In this document: positions 34,712 through 47,055 of the stretch, piece after piece
How positions within the stretch are numbered: the first letter of the stretch is position 1
How the letters are laid out: each line of letters opens with the position of its first letter
Assembly (NCBI RefSeq): GCF_904849725.1
Contig: NC_058524.1
Location: 512,166,263 to 512,230,262, forward strand
Source: Hordeum vulgare subsp. vulgare
Taxonomy: Eukaryota; Streptophyta; Magnoliopsida; Poales; Poaceae
Length of the DNA: 64,000 nucleotides
Direction of reading: 5' to 3'
Position numbers and translations under genes: made by a program
Notes under the pieces: generated by a model
Databases searched by the model: none
Seen by the model: only the letters and a program-made list of their open reading frames with translations
Told to the model about the DNA's origin: nothing

Positions 34712-35966
34712 GATCTACAACACAAATATATTCAAAGTGGACTTAGACTATGTTCAAGATAATTAGAGTTTAACTTAATCAAATTATTCGCTAAACTCCC
34801 ACTCAAAAAGTACATCTCTCTAGTCATTTGAGTGGTTCATGATCCACTTACACTAGCTCAAGTCCGATCATCACGTGAGTTGAGTATAGTTTCAGTGGTA
34901 AGCATCCCTATGCTAATCATATCATCTATATGATTCATGATCGACCTTTCGGTCTCATGTGTTCCGAGGCCATGTCTGCACATGCTAGGCTCGTCAAGCT
35001 TAACCCGAGTGTTCCGCGTGCGCAACTGTTTTGCACCCGTTGTATGTGAACGTTGAGTCTATCACACCCGATCATCACGTGGTGTCTCGAAACGACGAAC
35101 TGTAGCAACGGTGCATAGTCGGGGAGAACACAATTTCGTCTTGAAATTTTAGTGAGAGATCACCTCATAATGCTACCGTCGTTCTAAGCAAAATAAGGTG
35201 CATAAAAGGATTAACATCACATGCAATTCATAAGTGACATGATATGGCCATCATCACGTGCTCCTTGATCTCCATCACCAAAGCACCGACACGATCTTCT
35301 TGTCACCGGCGCCACACCATGATCTCCATCAACGTGTTGCCATCGGGGTTGTCGTGCTACTCATGCTATTACTACTAAAGCTACATCCTAGCAAAATAGT
35401 AAACGCATCTGCAAGCACAAACATTAGTATAAAGACAACTCTATGGCTCCTGCCGGTTGCCGTACCATCGACGTGCAAGTCGATATTTACTATTACAACA
35501 TGATCATCTCATACATCCAATATATCACATCACATCGTTGGTCATATCACATCACAAGCATACCCTGCAAAAACAAGTTAGACGTCCTCTAATTTTGTTG
35601 TTGCATGTTTTACGTGGTGACCATGGGTATCTAGTAGGATCGCATCTTACTTACGCAAACACCACAACGGAGATATATGAGTTGCTATTTAACCTCATCC
35701 AAGGACCTCCTCGGTCAAATCCGATTCAACTAAAGTTGGAGAAACCGACACTTGCCAGTCATCTTTGAGCAACGGGGTTACTCGTAGCGATGAAACCAGT
35801 CTCTCGTAAGCGTACGAGTAATGTCGGTCCAAGCCGCTTCAATCCAACAATACCGCGGAATCAAGAAAAGACTAAGGAGGGCAGCAAAACGCACATCACC
35901 GCCCACAAAAACTTTTGTGTTCTACTCGAGAAGACATCTACGCATGAACCTATCTCATGATGCCTC
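34712..35966 (-). other. untranslated leader and PBS region of the nested Copia
   Basis: About 1.25 kb between the 5' LTR and gag, as usual for BARE/Angela elements. Next to the LTR (35950-35966) the minus strand reads GAGGCATCATGAGATAGG, a weakened version of the TGGCATCCGAGCCAGG primer site seen at 55023. No gene here. Confidence 0.7.
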
Positions 35967-37783
35967 TGTTGGGGAACGTCGCATGGGAAACAAAAAATTT
36001 CCTACGCGCACGAAGACCTATCATGGTGATGTCCATCTACGAGAGGGGATGAGTGATCTACGTACCCTTGTAGATCATACAGCAGAAGCGTTAGTGAACT
36101 CGGTTGATGTAGTGGAACGTCCTCACGTCCCTCGATCCGCCCCGCGAACAATCCCGCGATCAGTCCCACGATCTAGTACCGAACGGACGGCACCTCCGCG
36201 TTCAGCACACGTACAACTCGACTATGATCTTGGCCTTCTTGATCCAGCAAGAGAGACGGAGAGGTAGAAGAGTTCTCCGGCAGCGTGACGGCGCTTCGGA
36301 GGTTGGTGATGACCTTGTCTCAGCAGGGCTCCGCCGAGCTCCGCAGAAACGCGATCTAGAGGAAAAACCGTGGAGGTATGTGGTCGGGTTGCCGTGGCAA
36401 AAGTCATCTCAAATCAGCCCTAAAACCTCCGTATATATAGGTGGGAGGGAGGGGACCTTGCCTTGGGGCTCAAGGAGCCCCAAGGGGGTCGGCCGAGTCC
36501 AAGGGGGAAGGCTCCCCCCCCCAAACCGAGTTGGACTTGGTTTGGTGGGTGGGAGTCCTTCCTTCCCTTCCCACCTCCTTTTTTTTCTTTTCTCTTTGAT
36601 TTTCTCTTCTAGGCGCATAGGGGCCTTTTGGGCTGTCCCACCAGCCCACTAAGGGCTGGTGTGCCACCCTCAAGGCCTATGGGCTTCCCCGGGGTGGGTT
36701 GCCCTCCCGGTGAACTCCCGGAACCCATTCGTCATTCCCGGTACATTCCCGGTAACTCCGAAAACCTTCCGGTAATCAAATGAGGTCATCCTATATATCA
36801 ATCTTCGTTTCCGGACCATTCCGGAAACCCTCGTGACGTCCGTGATCTCATCCGTTACTCCGAACAACACTCGGTAACCAACCATATAACTCAAATACGC
36901 ATAAAACAACGTCGAACCTTAAGTGTGCAGACCCTGCGGGTTCGAGAACTATGTAGACATGACTCGAGAGACTCCTCGGTCAATATCCAATAGCGGGACC
37001 TGGATGCCCATATTGGATCCTACATATTCTACGAAGATCTTATCGTTTGAACCTCAGTGCCAAGGATTCATATAATCCCGTATGTCATTCCCTTTGTCCT
37101 TCGGTATGTTACTTGCCCGAGATTCGATCGTTAGTATCCGCATACCTATTTCAATATTGTTTACCGGCAAGTCTCTTTACTCGTTCCGTAATACAAGATC
37201 CCGCAACTTACACCAAGTTACATTGCTTGCAAGGCTTGTGTGTGATGTTGTATTACCGAGTGGGCCCCGAGATACCTCTCCGTCACACGGAGTGACAAAT
37301 CCCAGTCTTGATCCATACTAACTCAACTAACACCTTCGGAGATACCTGTAGAGCATCTTTATAGTGACCCAGTTACGTTGCGACGTTTGATACACACAAA
37401 GCATTCCTCCGGTGTCAGTGAGTTATATGATCTCATGGTCATAGGAATAAATACTTGACACACAGAAAACAGTAGCAACAAAATGACACGATCAACATGC
37501 TACGTCTATTAGTTTGGGTCTAGTCCATCACGTGATTCTCCTAATGACGTGATCCAGTTAACAAGCAACAACACTTTGTTCATAATCAGAAGACACTGAC
37601 TATCTTTGATCAACTGGCTAGCCAACTAGAGGCTTGCTAGGGACGGTGTTTTGTCTATGTATCCACACATGTAAATGAGTCTTCATTCAATACAATTATA
37701 ACATGGATAATAAATGATTATCTTGATACAAGAATTATAATAATAACTATATTTATTATTGCCTCTAGGGCATAATTCCAACA
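35967..37783 (-). repeat. 5' LTR of the nested BARE/WIS-like Copia
   Basis: TGTTGGGG to CCAACA, same length as the partner LTR. On the element strand it starts TGTTGGAATTATGCCCTAG. A TATA-like CCTATATATACGG-type stretch (plus CCGTATATATAGG at 36428-36440) is the probable core promoter. Confidence 0.93.
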
Positions 37784-40443
37784 ATCCCTTCGGCATGACG
37801 GCAACCCAATACAGTTGTTGGCCTGTATTTGTCATTCCACTCAATCTGCCCCCCGCCCGGGGGCAGATTATGCAAAGAAAGAACATATTTCTGACGTTGA
37901 TAATTCTAGGGCCCAATTATCCGGGGAAGAATATGAATGTGTACCTGCAACCTCTTAAGGATGAATTGGAAGAAGCTTGGGATAATGGGGTAAGACATAC
38001 GATGCCGCTAGAAATAAAACTTCAAAATGCATGTGTGGTACATGTACTCTATGCATGACTTGCCAGCGTATGCGCTATTCTCTGGATGGTGTGTGCATGG
38101 AAGGTTCCCGTGCCCCCAATGCAAGGCAACTCTTCAGTTTCATTGGTTGCAGGAGGGTCGGAAGTATTCTTGCTTTGACTTGCATAGACAGTTCCTGGAT
38201 CCTGACCATTAGTTCAGAAAAGACAAGAAGAACTTTACCAAAGGTAAAGTTGTCAAAAACTTGGCACCACCTGCGTTCACAGGCCAACAGATCCTGGATC
38301 AGTTAAACACCCTCGAGCCTGATCCAGAGCGTCCAGGGTATTTCAAGGGGTATAATTCAAAACACGCCTGGACTCATAAGCCATGCTTCTGGGATCTGCC
38401 TTACTTCAAAGACCTCCTTCTTCCACACAATATCGACTTGATGCACACTGAAAAGAATATCGGAGAGGCTATTTTTGGTACATTGTTCGACATAGATGGG
38501 AAGACAAAGGATAATACTAAGGCTAGAGTCGATCAAGAGACACTATGTCATAGACCGTTACAAAACATGCGAGAAGGCAAAGGAAAGCAGAAGTGGTCTA
38601 AGCCAAAGGCCTAGTTCAATCTTGGAAGGCCAGTTATGAGGGAAATTATCTTGCGGGTCAAAATGCACTTGATGTTCCCCGATGGGTATGCAACGAATCT
38701 AAAGAGGGGAGCGAGTCTTGAAAAATTAAAAATCTTTGGTATCAAGAGTCATGATTGGCACATATGGCTAGAGCGGGTAATGCCGGTGATGTTACGTGGC
38801 TTTATTCCTGAGGATGAATGACTAGTACTGGCGGAGCTGAGCTATTTCTTCCGTGTTCTTTGTGCGAAAGAATTGTCGCCTGGCGTGGTAGAAGACATGG
38901 AGGAGTTTGCACCGGAGTTGTTGTGCAAGTTAGAGAAGATCTTTCCACCGGGCTTCTTTAATCCAATGCAGCATTTGATTTTACGTCTACCGACCGAGGC
39001 AAGATTGGGTGGGCCCGTGTAAGATCGTTGGTGCTATGCAACTGAGAGGATGCAGAAGACCCTTCGACCTAAATGTAAAAATAAGTGTAGAATTGAAGCA
39101 TCGATGGCTGAGGCATTCATTACTGAGGAGGTGGCAAACTTTATGACAACACACTGCGAAGCCAAAAATCATCATTTGCATAATCCGAAGCCTCGGCACA
39201 ATGATGCAGACCCTAAAAAAGGTGGGTCCAACCTCAGCCTATTCAAAGGGAAGCTCGCACCAGCCGGTCCTTCGAAACCAATAACGTTGGATGTCGAAGC
39301 ATGGCGGAACATTTCGTTGTATATCTTCAACAACCTAACATAAGTGCGTCCGTACATCGAGTGAGTTCTCGGCACATTTTCCCGTAACTTCTAATTCATT
39401 TGAACTGCTTTTATTCCCGGATATTTCAAACAGCCGTTACGTCGCCAAATTATAGGATGGAGTTGTGATCGAAAATGATTCCGTCGAGTATGAGCTTCTG
39501 TCAAAGACAGGAGGCGGCTATCCCGGTTTCATCTCTTGGTTCAAACAAACGGTAATTATCAATAATGGACCATTTCATTTCTTGGTCTAACTTGTGGCTA
39601 ATGCAACAATCATTTCGTATTAAACTTGTAGGCTAATTCAGAGTCTATGGACGCCGAATTGAGACAAGTCGCTAATGGTTTTGACTATAAGGTCCGTTCA
39701 TTTGAGAAATACAACATCAACGGGTATCTCTTTCGTACCTTTGGCAAAGAGCTATCTATGCCCAACCGGAAATCTACAAATTATGGTGTCTCTTCTATCG
39801 GCGAAGGTATTATCGAGTATTATGGAAGAGTTGAAGCAATTTATGAACTTCAATTCTATGGTGAAAACCCACCGAACGTCGTAGTCTTCAAATGCTATTG
39901 GTTCCAGCCGAAGAAGACTAGAAGGACTCATGAACATATAGGACTAGTCGAAATCAATCAAAACACCCATTTAGATGTTCCCGATGTCTATATTATGGCT
40001 CAACAGGCGACCCAAGTTTTCTATCTACCATGGGCATGCCAAACGGATAAGAATATGGAAGGTTGGTATGTTGTTTATGAAGTGCCGCCACATGTCATAC
40101 CACCTCTCCCAAATGAACAGGATTATGAACCTCACATTAACCCAGACACATATGATGGAGAATTCTTCCAAGAAACGCGTCTTTCCAAGAAACGTTTCAA
40201 GAACCGTCGTGCTTCACCCAAGAACATGGAAGTAGACAGCGACAATGAATCCGACTCCAGCCCTGAGCCGGAACCAGAAGACCTGGAACTCGTAGAGGTT
40301 ACTGATGCGGATGACCTGTCAATGCTTCAACGATTAAAGGAAGACCTTTCACAACTTCACGTCGTTGAACCCGACGAGCACGTCATTCATGAAGACATCC
40401 GTGATAGTGATGATGATGATGCATTTATTGATGATGATTATTA
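37784..40443 (+). pseudogene. CACTA TNP2-type transposase, 3' part (core, DUF4218, DUF4216)
   Basis: Continues the transposase after the Copia insertion. Core: FVIPLNLPP, GPNYPGKNMNVYLQPL, HDLPAYALFSGWC, PCPQCKA, HNIDLMHTEKNIGEA (38430-38474). Then a DUF4218-like region (38636-39340: REIILRVKMHLMFP, LERVMPVMLRGFIP) and, after an intron-like gap, a DUF4216-like exon (39647-40443: VVVFKCYWF, VFYLPWA, WYVVYEVPP) with an acidic Asp/Glu tail. In-frame stops occur at 38210, 38612 and 38819, another near 39019, and frame slips near 38000-38030. The gene is dead in this copy. Confidence 0.85.
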
Positions 40444-40576
40444 GTTTGTAAGATTCACAACTTAAATTATATATATTTTAATCTTTATTATTCATGTACA
40501 TATTATTATTCATGTCAGTTATTCATTTTTTTTATGTTGTACTAATTTATTTTAATCTTTATCATGGCAGGTCACC

Positions 40577-42999
40577 ATGTGTGGAAAGATGGTGGGCGCT
40601 GGTCGAGATCGCTCGACGGGTTCTTCCCAGGCGCCCCGCACAAGGGGTGGTACTTCCCTTCCACCCCTATCTCTCCGTAGAGCCTTGGCAGACAGTCTGT
40701 TGACACCACCCGTGGGTTCTTCTTCGTCGGCGACATTGCCCACTGGGAGAGGTGTTGGTCGGGTAGGGAAGAAAGGGAAGGGTACAGGGAGAGGTGGTGG
40801 CCGCGGAAGATCCAGGAGGACTGTTGAGCCGTCCTCGCCACCACCACCAGCTCATTCACCCAAGCATAGGACTACTATGGTCGACCCGTTTGCGGAGGAG
40901 GCTACGGGGACTCCGTTCCAGGAGCCTGGTGTTGACGGGCATTCGTCCCATGAGACTCCGGTCCACGAGCAGCCTTGGGTCGAGGTGCATTCGTCCCACG
41001 AGACTACGGTTCCAGAGGCTTCACCCGACGTGGAGAGGCCCGGATGGGAGACCTGGCCGGATCGGACCGAGTTGCCAGATTGGACCAGGGTCCGGGTGGC
41101 TCAGGGGGCGGGGATGGCGGGGATGAGCTTACGGATAGTGAGGGCGATGTGCAGGTGGACGGGGCCACTGTGTACAAGCGTGGTAGTACACGTCTCCCGG
41201 TCGTGCCAGCTATCCGCGAGCAGAGGCCGGTGATTAAACCTGAAGAAGATATGTAAGTACATTTACTCTTTTTTAGCTTCTGCCTTCAAGTTCGTTCAAA
41301 TATCTAATGTGTTGACCTTATCATACTGCAGGGGATGGGTACACCCTCTTGGAGTCCGCAGGCCGAACTCCGTCCTTGGTGTGCTTTGCCGGACAAATTT
41401 CCCGGGGTTTGTCACGTTGCCTGGTGAGGGTCAGGTTCCTACACTAGGATTTTCCTGGGAGCACTACCAGGCTGCGCAGGCCTCACCGGAGGAGATTATA
41501 GATGGTGTATTGTGCCACACGAGGGCCGAGATGGTGATCAAGAGCTTTTGGGTAAATTATCCTTTTACATAATCTAAAATTAACAATATAGCTAATTATT
41601 GTACTAATCGGTGTTTTCACGTTTGATTGCAGACCTTCTATAGGTGTGAGGATGGATATGAGGAGGAGGCGGCCAGGGTTCTCGAGGCCGAGTGTAGGCG
41701 GTTACTACAGAACTTACGCCACGAGGCTCGGCCGCAGGCTATTCGAGATTACTACACCACACGTGGTATTAAGAAGCAGAAGAAGGATTGCCGCGGAAAG
41801 TTTCTGAAGAAGGAGCAATACATGAAGGTAATTACCTATTCTTAAGTCCTTCTACATAGTTTTCTTGATTTCATTCATAGGCGTAGCGCTCAAAATTCTT
41901 TCTAATAACTTACAGGTGCCCCCGAGATGGCGTGCGGATAAGATGGATTGTTGGAAGGCGTTGGTTGATGAGTGGTGCACAGGCAGCTGGCGAGCTGTCC
42001 ACAAGAATGCGAAGGATCGGCGTAGCCAAATGGTTGGTGTGCCACACCATCAAGGCAGCGCCAACTTACTTCAGTTTAGACGAAACTGGGTATGTGATTT
42101 GCTTCATGATTCATGCAATTCATTCTTCATGCTAATATTTTGTTCCTCTCTTTTAGGCGCATCACAATAAGACGGAGATGCCACACTTGTACGACCTTTA
42201 TGGCATGGTCCATACTGCCTCGTACAAGAAGGCGAAGGCATTCTCTGATTCTGACCTCGATGATCCCAATAACTTCACCAACATATCATCCCACCAGAAG
42301 CTCGTGGCATACAGGGACGCGGGGAAGGCTACGAAAGGGGGTGACTTTAACCCTAGCCATGAACCTTTGGATCCAGAGCTGGTGATGATATCTGGTGGCG
42401 GGAGGCCCCATGGCTCGATAGCCATTGGAGATGGGATAATACGTTGTCCACTCACTCTCCCGGAGATCAATGCGCGCTAGTCGAGCAGCTGTCCTGAGAT
42501 AATGCGTCGTCCACGGCCAGTCGATCTTGCCATCGAGGTTAGTTATACGGACTAAGAACACTTTCATCCATTTCATTATGTGTGTCACCATAGATCATTA
42601 TTGTGGTAACGAGGAATGGTGTTTCAGGCTGCTCTTCAGAAAGAGAGACTGGCAAACCAGGCTGCTCTTGAGAAAGAGAGATTGGCAAGCCAGGCTGCTC
42701 TTGAGGCTGCTCTTGAGAAAGAGAGATTGGCAAGTCAGGCTGCTCTTGATGAGAGGGACCAGACCACGACACGATTGATTGAGGAGGAGAGGTCCCGGAA
42801 TGAGGCAGGTCAACGGGCCCTGTACGAGCTTTTTGTGGTAAGTTTTTTTTTCACATTAGCCAAATCATGTGTGTAATGTCTGTTTCATTACTAACTAATA
42901 CGACCCACTCTTCAGGGTCTGCGCGAGAAGAGCGGTCAAGTCCCTCCGCCGATGCCCGTCTTCTCTTCGATTGGCACGATGAGTTTCATTATAAACTAG
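40577..42999 (+). pseudogene. second CACTA gene (plant transposase_24 / TNPA-like), seven exons
   Basis: Exons by GT-AG sites: 40577-41252, 41332-41551, 41633-41827, 41916-42089, 42157-42537, 42628-42837, 42916-42999 (TAG). Exon 1 is Gly/Arg/Pro-rich (GRGVGRVGKKGKG). Middle exons hold the region typical of the En/Spm 'transposase_24' family (WKALVDEW ... RRSQMVGVPHHQGS, YDLYGMVH). Exon 6 encodes a Glu/Lys/Ala coiled coil with the repeat KERLASQAALE. By analogy with TNPA it may bind the subterminal repeats. Two breaks: a frame slip near 41090-41110 in exon 1, and TAG at 42478-42480 in exon 5. It lies 130 bp downstream of the TNP2 gene. Confidence 0.75.
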
Positions 43000-43140
43000 T
43001 ATTAACAATTGAGTGTCATCATGCTAACTGAGACATTGCAAAATATCTATTATGCATAATAACTCCCGAGCGGCATCGCACGACCCTTCTCCAGGTGTTT
43101 CTCCTCCTTGATGACCACTACGGTAAGTTTCTCTTCTCCT

Positions 43141-45290
43141 CTTTCATATTCTCCTTGCCTTAATTTCCCCAACAATGACATAGTTAGCCCATTTAGCTCC
43201 AAAAAGACATAATTAGCCCATTTAGCTCCAAAATGCCATAATAACCTCAAAATGGCATCAGAACCTTGGTTAGCTCATTAATATTATATACTTAGCTTGT
43301 TTTCCTCTAAAATGGGATAATTAGCCCATTTAGCTCCAAAAAGACATAGTTAGCTAATTTAGCTCCAAGAAGAGGAGAAGAGGAGAAGAAATAGGAAAAA
43401 TGAAAAGAAAGAAGAAGAAGAAGAAGAAGAGAAGAAGAAGGAGGAGGAGGAGGAGAAGGCCAAGGACCTTTTAGTCCTTCTCCTCCTCCTCCTCCTTCTC
43501 CTCCTTCTTCTTTATTTGTTCTTCTTCTCCTCCTCCTCCTATTTCTTCTCCTCTTTCATATTCTCCTTGCCTTAATTTCCCCAACAATGACATAATTAGC
43601 CCATTTAGCTCCAAAATGCCATAATAAGCTCAAAATGGCATAAGAACCTTGGTTAGCTCATTAATATTATATACTTAGCTTGTTTTCCTCTAAAATGAGA
43701 TAATTAGCCCATTTAGCTCCAAAAAGACATAGTTAGCTAATTTAGCTCCAAGAAGAGGAGAAGAGGAGAAGAAATAGGAAAAATGAAAAGAAAGAAGAAG
43801 AAGAAGAAGAGAAGAAGGAGAAGGGGGAGGAGGAGGAGGAGGAGAAGGAGGAGAAGGCCAAGGACCTTCTAGTCCTTCTCCTCCTCCTCCTTCTCCTCCT
43901 TCTTCTTTATTTCTTCTTCTTATCCTTCTCCTCTTTCTTCTCCTATTTAATATTCTCCTTGCCTTAATTTCCCCAACAATGACATAATTAGCCCATTTAG
44001 CTCCAAAATGCCATAATAACCTCAAAATGGCATATCAACCTTGGTTAGCTCATTAATATTATATACTTGGCTTGTTTTCCTCTAAAATGGGATAATTAGC
44101 CCATTTAGCTCCAAAAAGACATAGTTAGCTAATTTAGCTCCAAGAAGAGGAGAAGAGGAGAAATGAAAAGGAATAACAAAAATAAGAAGAGAAAGAGAAG
44201 AGAAGGAGAAGGAGAAGAAGGAGGAGGAGAAGAAGGAGAAGGAGGAGGAGGAGGAGAAGGAGGAGAAGGACAAGGACCTTCTAGTCCTTCTCCTCCTCCT
44301 CCTCCTTCTCCTCCTTCTTCTTTATTTCTTCTTATTCTCCTCCTCCTCCTCTTTCTTCTCCTCTTTCATATTCTCCTTGCCTTAATTTCCCCAACAATTA
44401 CATAATTAGCCCATTTAGCTCCAAAATGCCATAATAACCTCAAAATGGCATAAGAACCTTGGTTAGCTAATTAATATTATATACTTAGCTTGTTTTCCTC
44501 TAAAATTGGATAATTAGCCCATTGAGCTCCAAAAAGACATAGTTAGCTAATTTAGCTCCAAGAAGAGGAGAAGAGGAGAAGAAATAGGAAAAATGAAAAG
44601 AAAGAAGGAGAAGAAGAAGAGAAGGAGGAGGAGGAGGAGGAGGAGGAGGAGGAGAAGGCCAAGGACCTTCTAGTCCTTCTCCTCCTCCTCCTCCTCCTTC
44701 TCCTGCTTCTTCTTTATTTATTCTTCTTCTCCTCCTCCTCCTCTTTCTTCTCCTCTTTCATATTCTCCTTGCCTTAATTTCCCCAACAATGATATAACTA
44801 GCCAATTTAGCTCCTAAAAGACATTATATGCTCAAAATGGCATAAGAACCTTGGTTAGCTCATTAATATTATATACTTAGCTTGTTTTCCTCTATAATGA
44901 CATAATTAGCCCATTTAGCTCCAAAAAGACATAGTTAGCTAATTTAGCTCCAAGAAGAGGAGAAGAGGAGAAATTAAAAGAAGGAAGAAGAAGAAGAAGA
45001 AGAGAAGAAGAAGAGAAGGAGAAGGAGAAGGAGAAGAAGAAGGAGGAGGAGGAGAAGAAGAGAAGAAGAAGGAGAAGGAGGAGAAGAAGGAGAAGGATCC
45101 CTCCTCCTTCTTCTTCTCTCCTCCTTCTTCTCCTCCTTCTTCTCCTTCTCCTTCTCTTCTTTTTTCTTCTTCTCCTCCTCCTTCTCCTTCTCCTTCCCCT
45201 TCCCCTTCCCCTCCTCCTCCTCCTCCTTCCTTTTGTTTTTCTTCTCCTTGTTCTCTTCTTCCTTCTTCTCTTTCTTCTTCAATTTAGCTT
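43141..45290. repeat. five tandem units (about 390-530 bp), each with a purine/pyrimidine hairpin
   Basis: Units start at about 43141, 43553, 43945, 44363 and 44755 with CTTTCATATTCTCCTTGCC. Each has an AT-rich half built of 'AATTAGCCCATTTAGCTCC' words and a half where (GAA/GGA)n runs into (TCC/TTC)n around AAGGACCTTCTAGTCC. The two runs are complementary, so each unit can fold back for 50-100 bp. The last unit is longer and more decayed. No gene. Confidence 0.9.
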
Positions 45291-45669
45291 ATTTGTCATA
45301 TATATGTTGTTGTTCTTCTTGTTCTGACTTTCTTATTCCCATTTTGCAGATTGGATGTACTACATGCATGGAAGCTGGCATTGGAGTGCTTTAGTTTTCG
45401 TTTTTATTTGAGTTGATGAACAATGTGGAACTATATGTATATGTATATATGGATGAACAATATATGTGCAACTATATGTATGTATATATGGATGAAACTT
45501 TGTATGTGTTGGTTCTTTTGATATATGGGATGTACGTTGATGAACAAATGGCATTGATGAGCTTTATATGTATATCATATATGTGTTGTGACCTATTTAT
45601 CATATATGTGCTATGAATTATATGTATATGTGCTGTGAAATAGAAAAAATAAACAAAAATGTGAAAATA
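45291..45669. other. AT-rich 3' region of the CACTA interior
   Basis: Rich in ATGGATGAACAATATATG-like words; no supported gene. It is probably the transcribed 3' end of the transposon gene, as this composition follows the second gene in related elements. Confidence 0.4.
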
Positions 45670-46242
45670 TAGGCTCTTTGCCGTCTGCCAGCTGATGGCA
45701 AAGGCCTTTGCCGTCCGCTGGCCGACGGCAAAGGTGCCACGTGGCACCCAGCTGTGCAACCTGGGCAGTAGCAGCTGGTCATATAGTATCTTTGTCGTCT
45801 GCTTCCAGGGGGGCAGACGGCAAATAAGAGGGTACAGAGGAGGGGTGGAGGAGGTGGAGGCTGACGGCAAAGAAGAGGAGAGGGGAGGCTTACGACACAG
45901 AAGAGGGGGGCGGCAGACGGCAAAGAAGAGGGAGGAGGCTGATGGCAAAGAAGAGGGGGGAGGCAAACGGCAAAGCCTCCGTTAGCCCCTAACGGAGGCA
46001 ACGCCTGTTGGCTGCCGTCTCGACCACTTTGCCGACTGCTCCTATGAAAAGCTGACGGCAAAGCTCTTTGTCGTCTGCTTTGGGGAGATAGACGTCAAAG
46101 AAGCTACGATGCCGTCGTAGGCTAACGCAAAAATTTTGCCGGCCGTGAGATTCTTTGCCGTCTGTGATATTCTCTTTGCCGTCCGGGATTTACTCTTTGT
46201 CGTCTGTGATGGCAGACGGCAAATAAGCTAATTCCTGTAGTG
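45670..46242. repeat. right CACTA subterminal and terminal repeats
   Basis: Dense TTTGCCGTC / GACGGCAAA words in both orientations, ending GGCAAATAAGCTAATTCC and then TGTAGTG. Confidence 0.88.
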
Positions 46243-47055
46243 TCTTCATCCTACTTGTTGTTCTTCAAGTCCGCTATTATGCGTCGAAGGGTTTGGTTTT
46301 CAGCTTTCAATATGGTCACTTGTACTTTAGGCACACGAAAGTCTTCACAGAATTGGTTAGTGATTCTGTAAGCTTCGGATATAGCAGATGACACAAGTGG
46401 AGCTCCCGGTGGAGGGACAGTTCCTGAAAGGTTTAGAGAAAGATCATGTTGAGGGTTAATAAACCCCACGAGGATGGGGTTGTTGGAGTTGGATCCTCGT
46501 GATGAAGGATCTCCTTCTTGCTGGGTGGTGACCATCTTGACTTCCTCTCTCACGGAGTGCTCCATCTGCACTTGCCTTGCGGCAATTTCTTCATTAGTAG
46601 CCATCTGTTGACCTTCCCTTGGTTGATATCTTGCTGCACACGGCAGAGATGACGACCCATGTAGTCTTCCCCGCTTGAGTGGCAAGAAGACATCTCGAAC
46701 AAAAGCTTCTTAGTCTGGCAGAAATAGATCGAAAGAAAAATGCACAGAATCGCAAGATACAAAGTTGGGACGATCCGGGAAAATATATAGCAAAACATTC
46801 TGCATCAAAAGGAAGGTAACAAGCCAAAGTGGGGTGGGAGATGGACTCCGGGTGGTCCAGGCGGCCCTCCTGGCACGGCCAGGAGGTAGCCCGCGCCACC
46901 AGGTATCCTAGAGCACCTGGAGCTCCTCTCTGGCTCCATTTTGACTTGGAATTTTCCTAATTTTGCAATAACACATAATACATAACTTTTATTGATGTTC
47001 GTGAAGTTTCCTTACCGTATTCCATACCTATTGCAATACATGGCGTGAAGTTTTC
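46243..47055 (-). pseudogene. Gypsy 3' region with small downstream ORF
   Basis: A minus-strand frame 46685-46251 (144 residues) ends in a leucine/charged segment (KAENQTLRRIIADLKNNK), a short ORF often seen downstream of integrase in cereal Gypsy elements; its role is unknown to me. The part 46686-47055 is untranslated. The ORF end is also found left of the CACTA element, which shows the Gypsy is one split copy. Confidence 0.65.

Larger units (their letters stand above)
28862..37783 (-). mobile_element. BARE/WIS-like Copia retrotransposon, near-complete, 8.9 kb
   Basis: Two LTRs of exactly 1817 bp (28862-30678, 35967-37783) enclose gag-pol on the minus strand. The flanking 5-mers ATCCG (28857-28861) and ATCCC (37784-37788) are a target duplication with one change, and joining them restores the transposase reading DGFNPFG. 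I count about 30-35 substitutions between the LTRs by eye (about 1.8 percent), so the insertion is young. With the commonly used grass LTR rate of 1.3e-8 per site per year this is about 0.7 million years. One nonsense codon in the polyprotein is the only coding break I see. Confidence 0.94.
25595..46242 (+). mobile_element. CACTA (En/Spm-type) DNA transposon, 20.6 kb including a nested Copia
   Basis: Ends CACTAC (25595-25600) and GTAGTG (46237-46242), 3-bp duplication TCT. Subterminal arrays of TTTGCCGTC words in both orientations are at 25612-25960 and 45670-46230. On the plus strand lie a TNP2-type transposase gene (about 27870-40443) and a seven-exon second gene (40577-42999). The Copia element 28862-37783 interrupts the first; without it the transposon is about 11.7 kb. 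Both genes carry stops or frameshifts, so this copy is not autonomous. The remaining interior consists of purine/pyrimidine tracts and tandem hairpin units. Confidence 0.93.

Noticed and set aside
43690..45282. Several Lys/Glu-rich or Ser/Phe-rich open frames
   Set aside because: All arise from the tandem purine/pyrimidine hairpin units.
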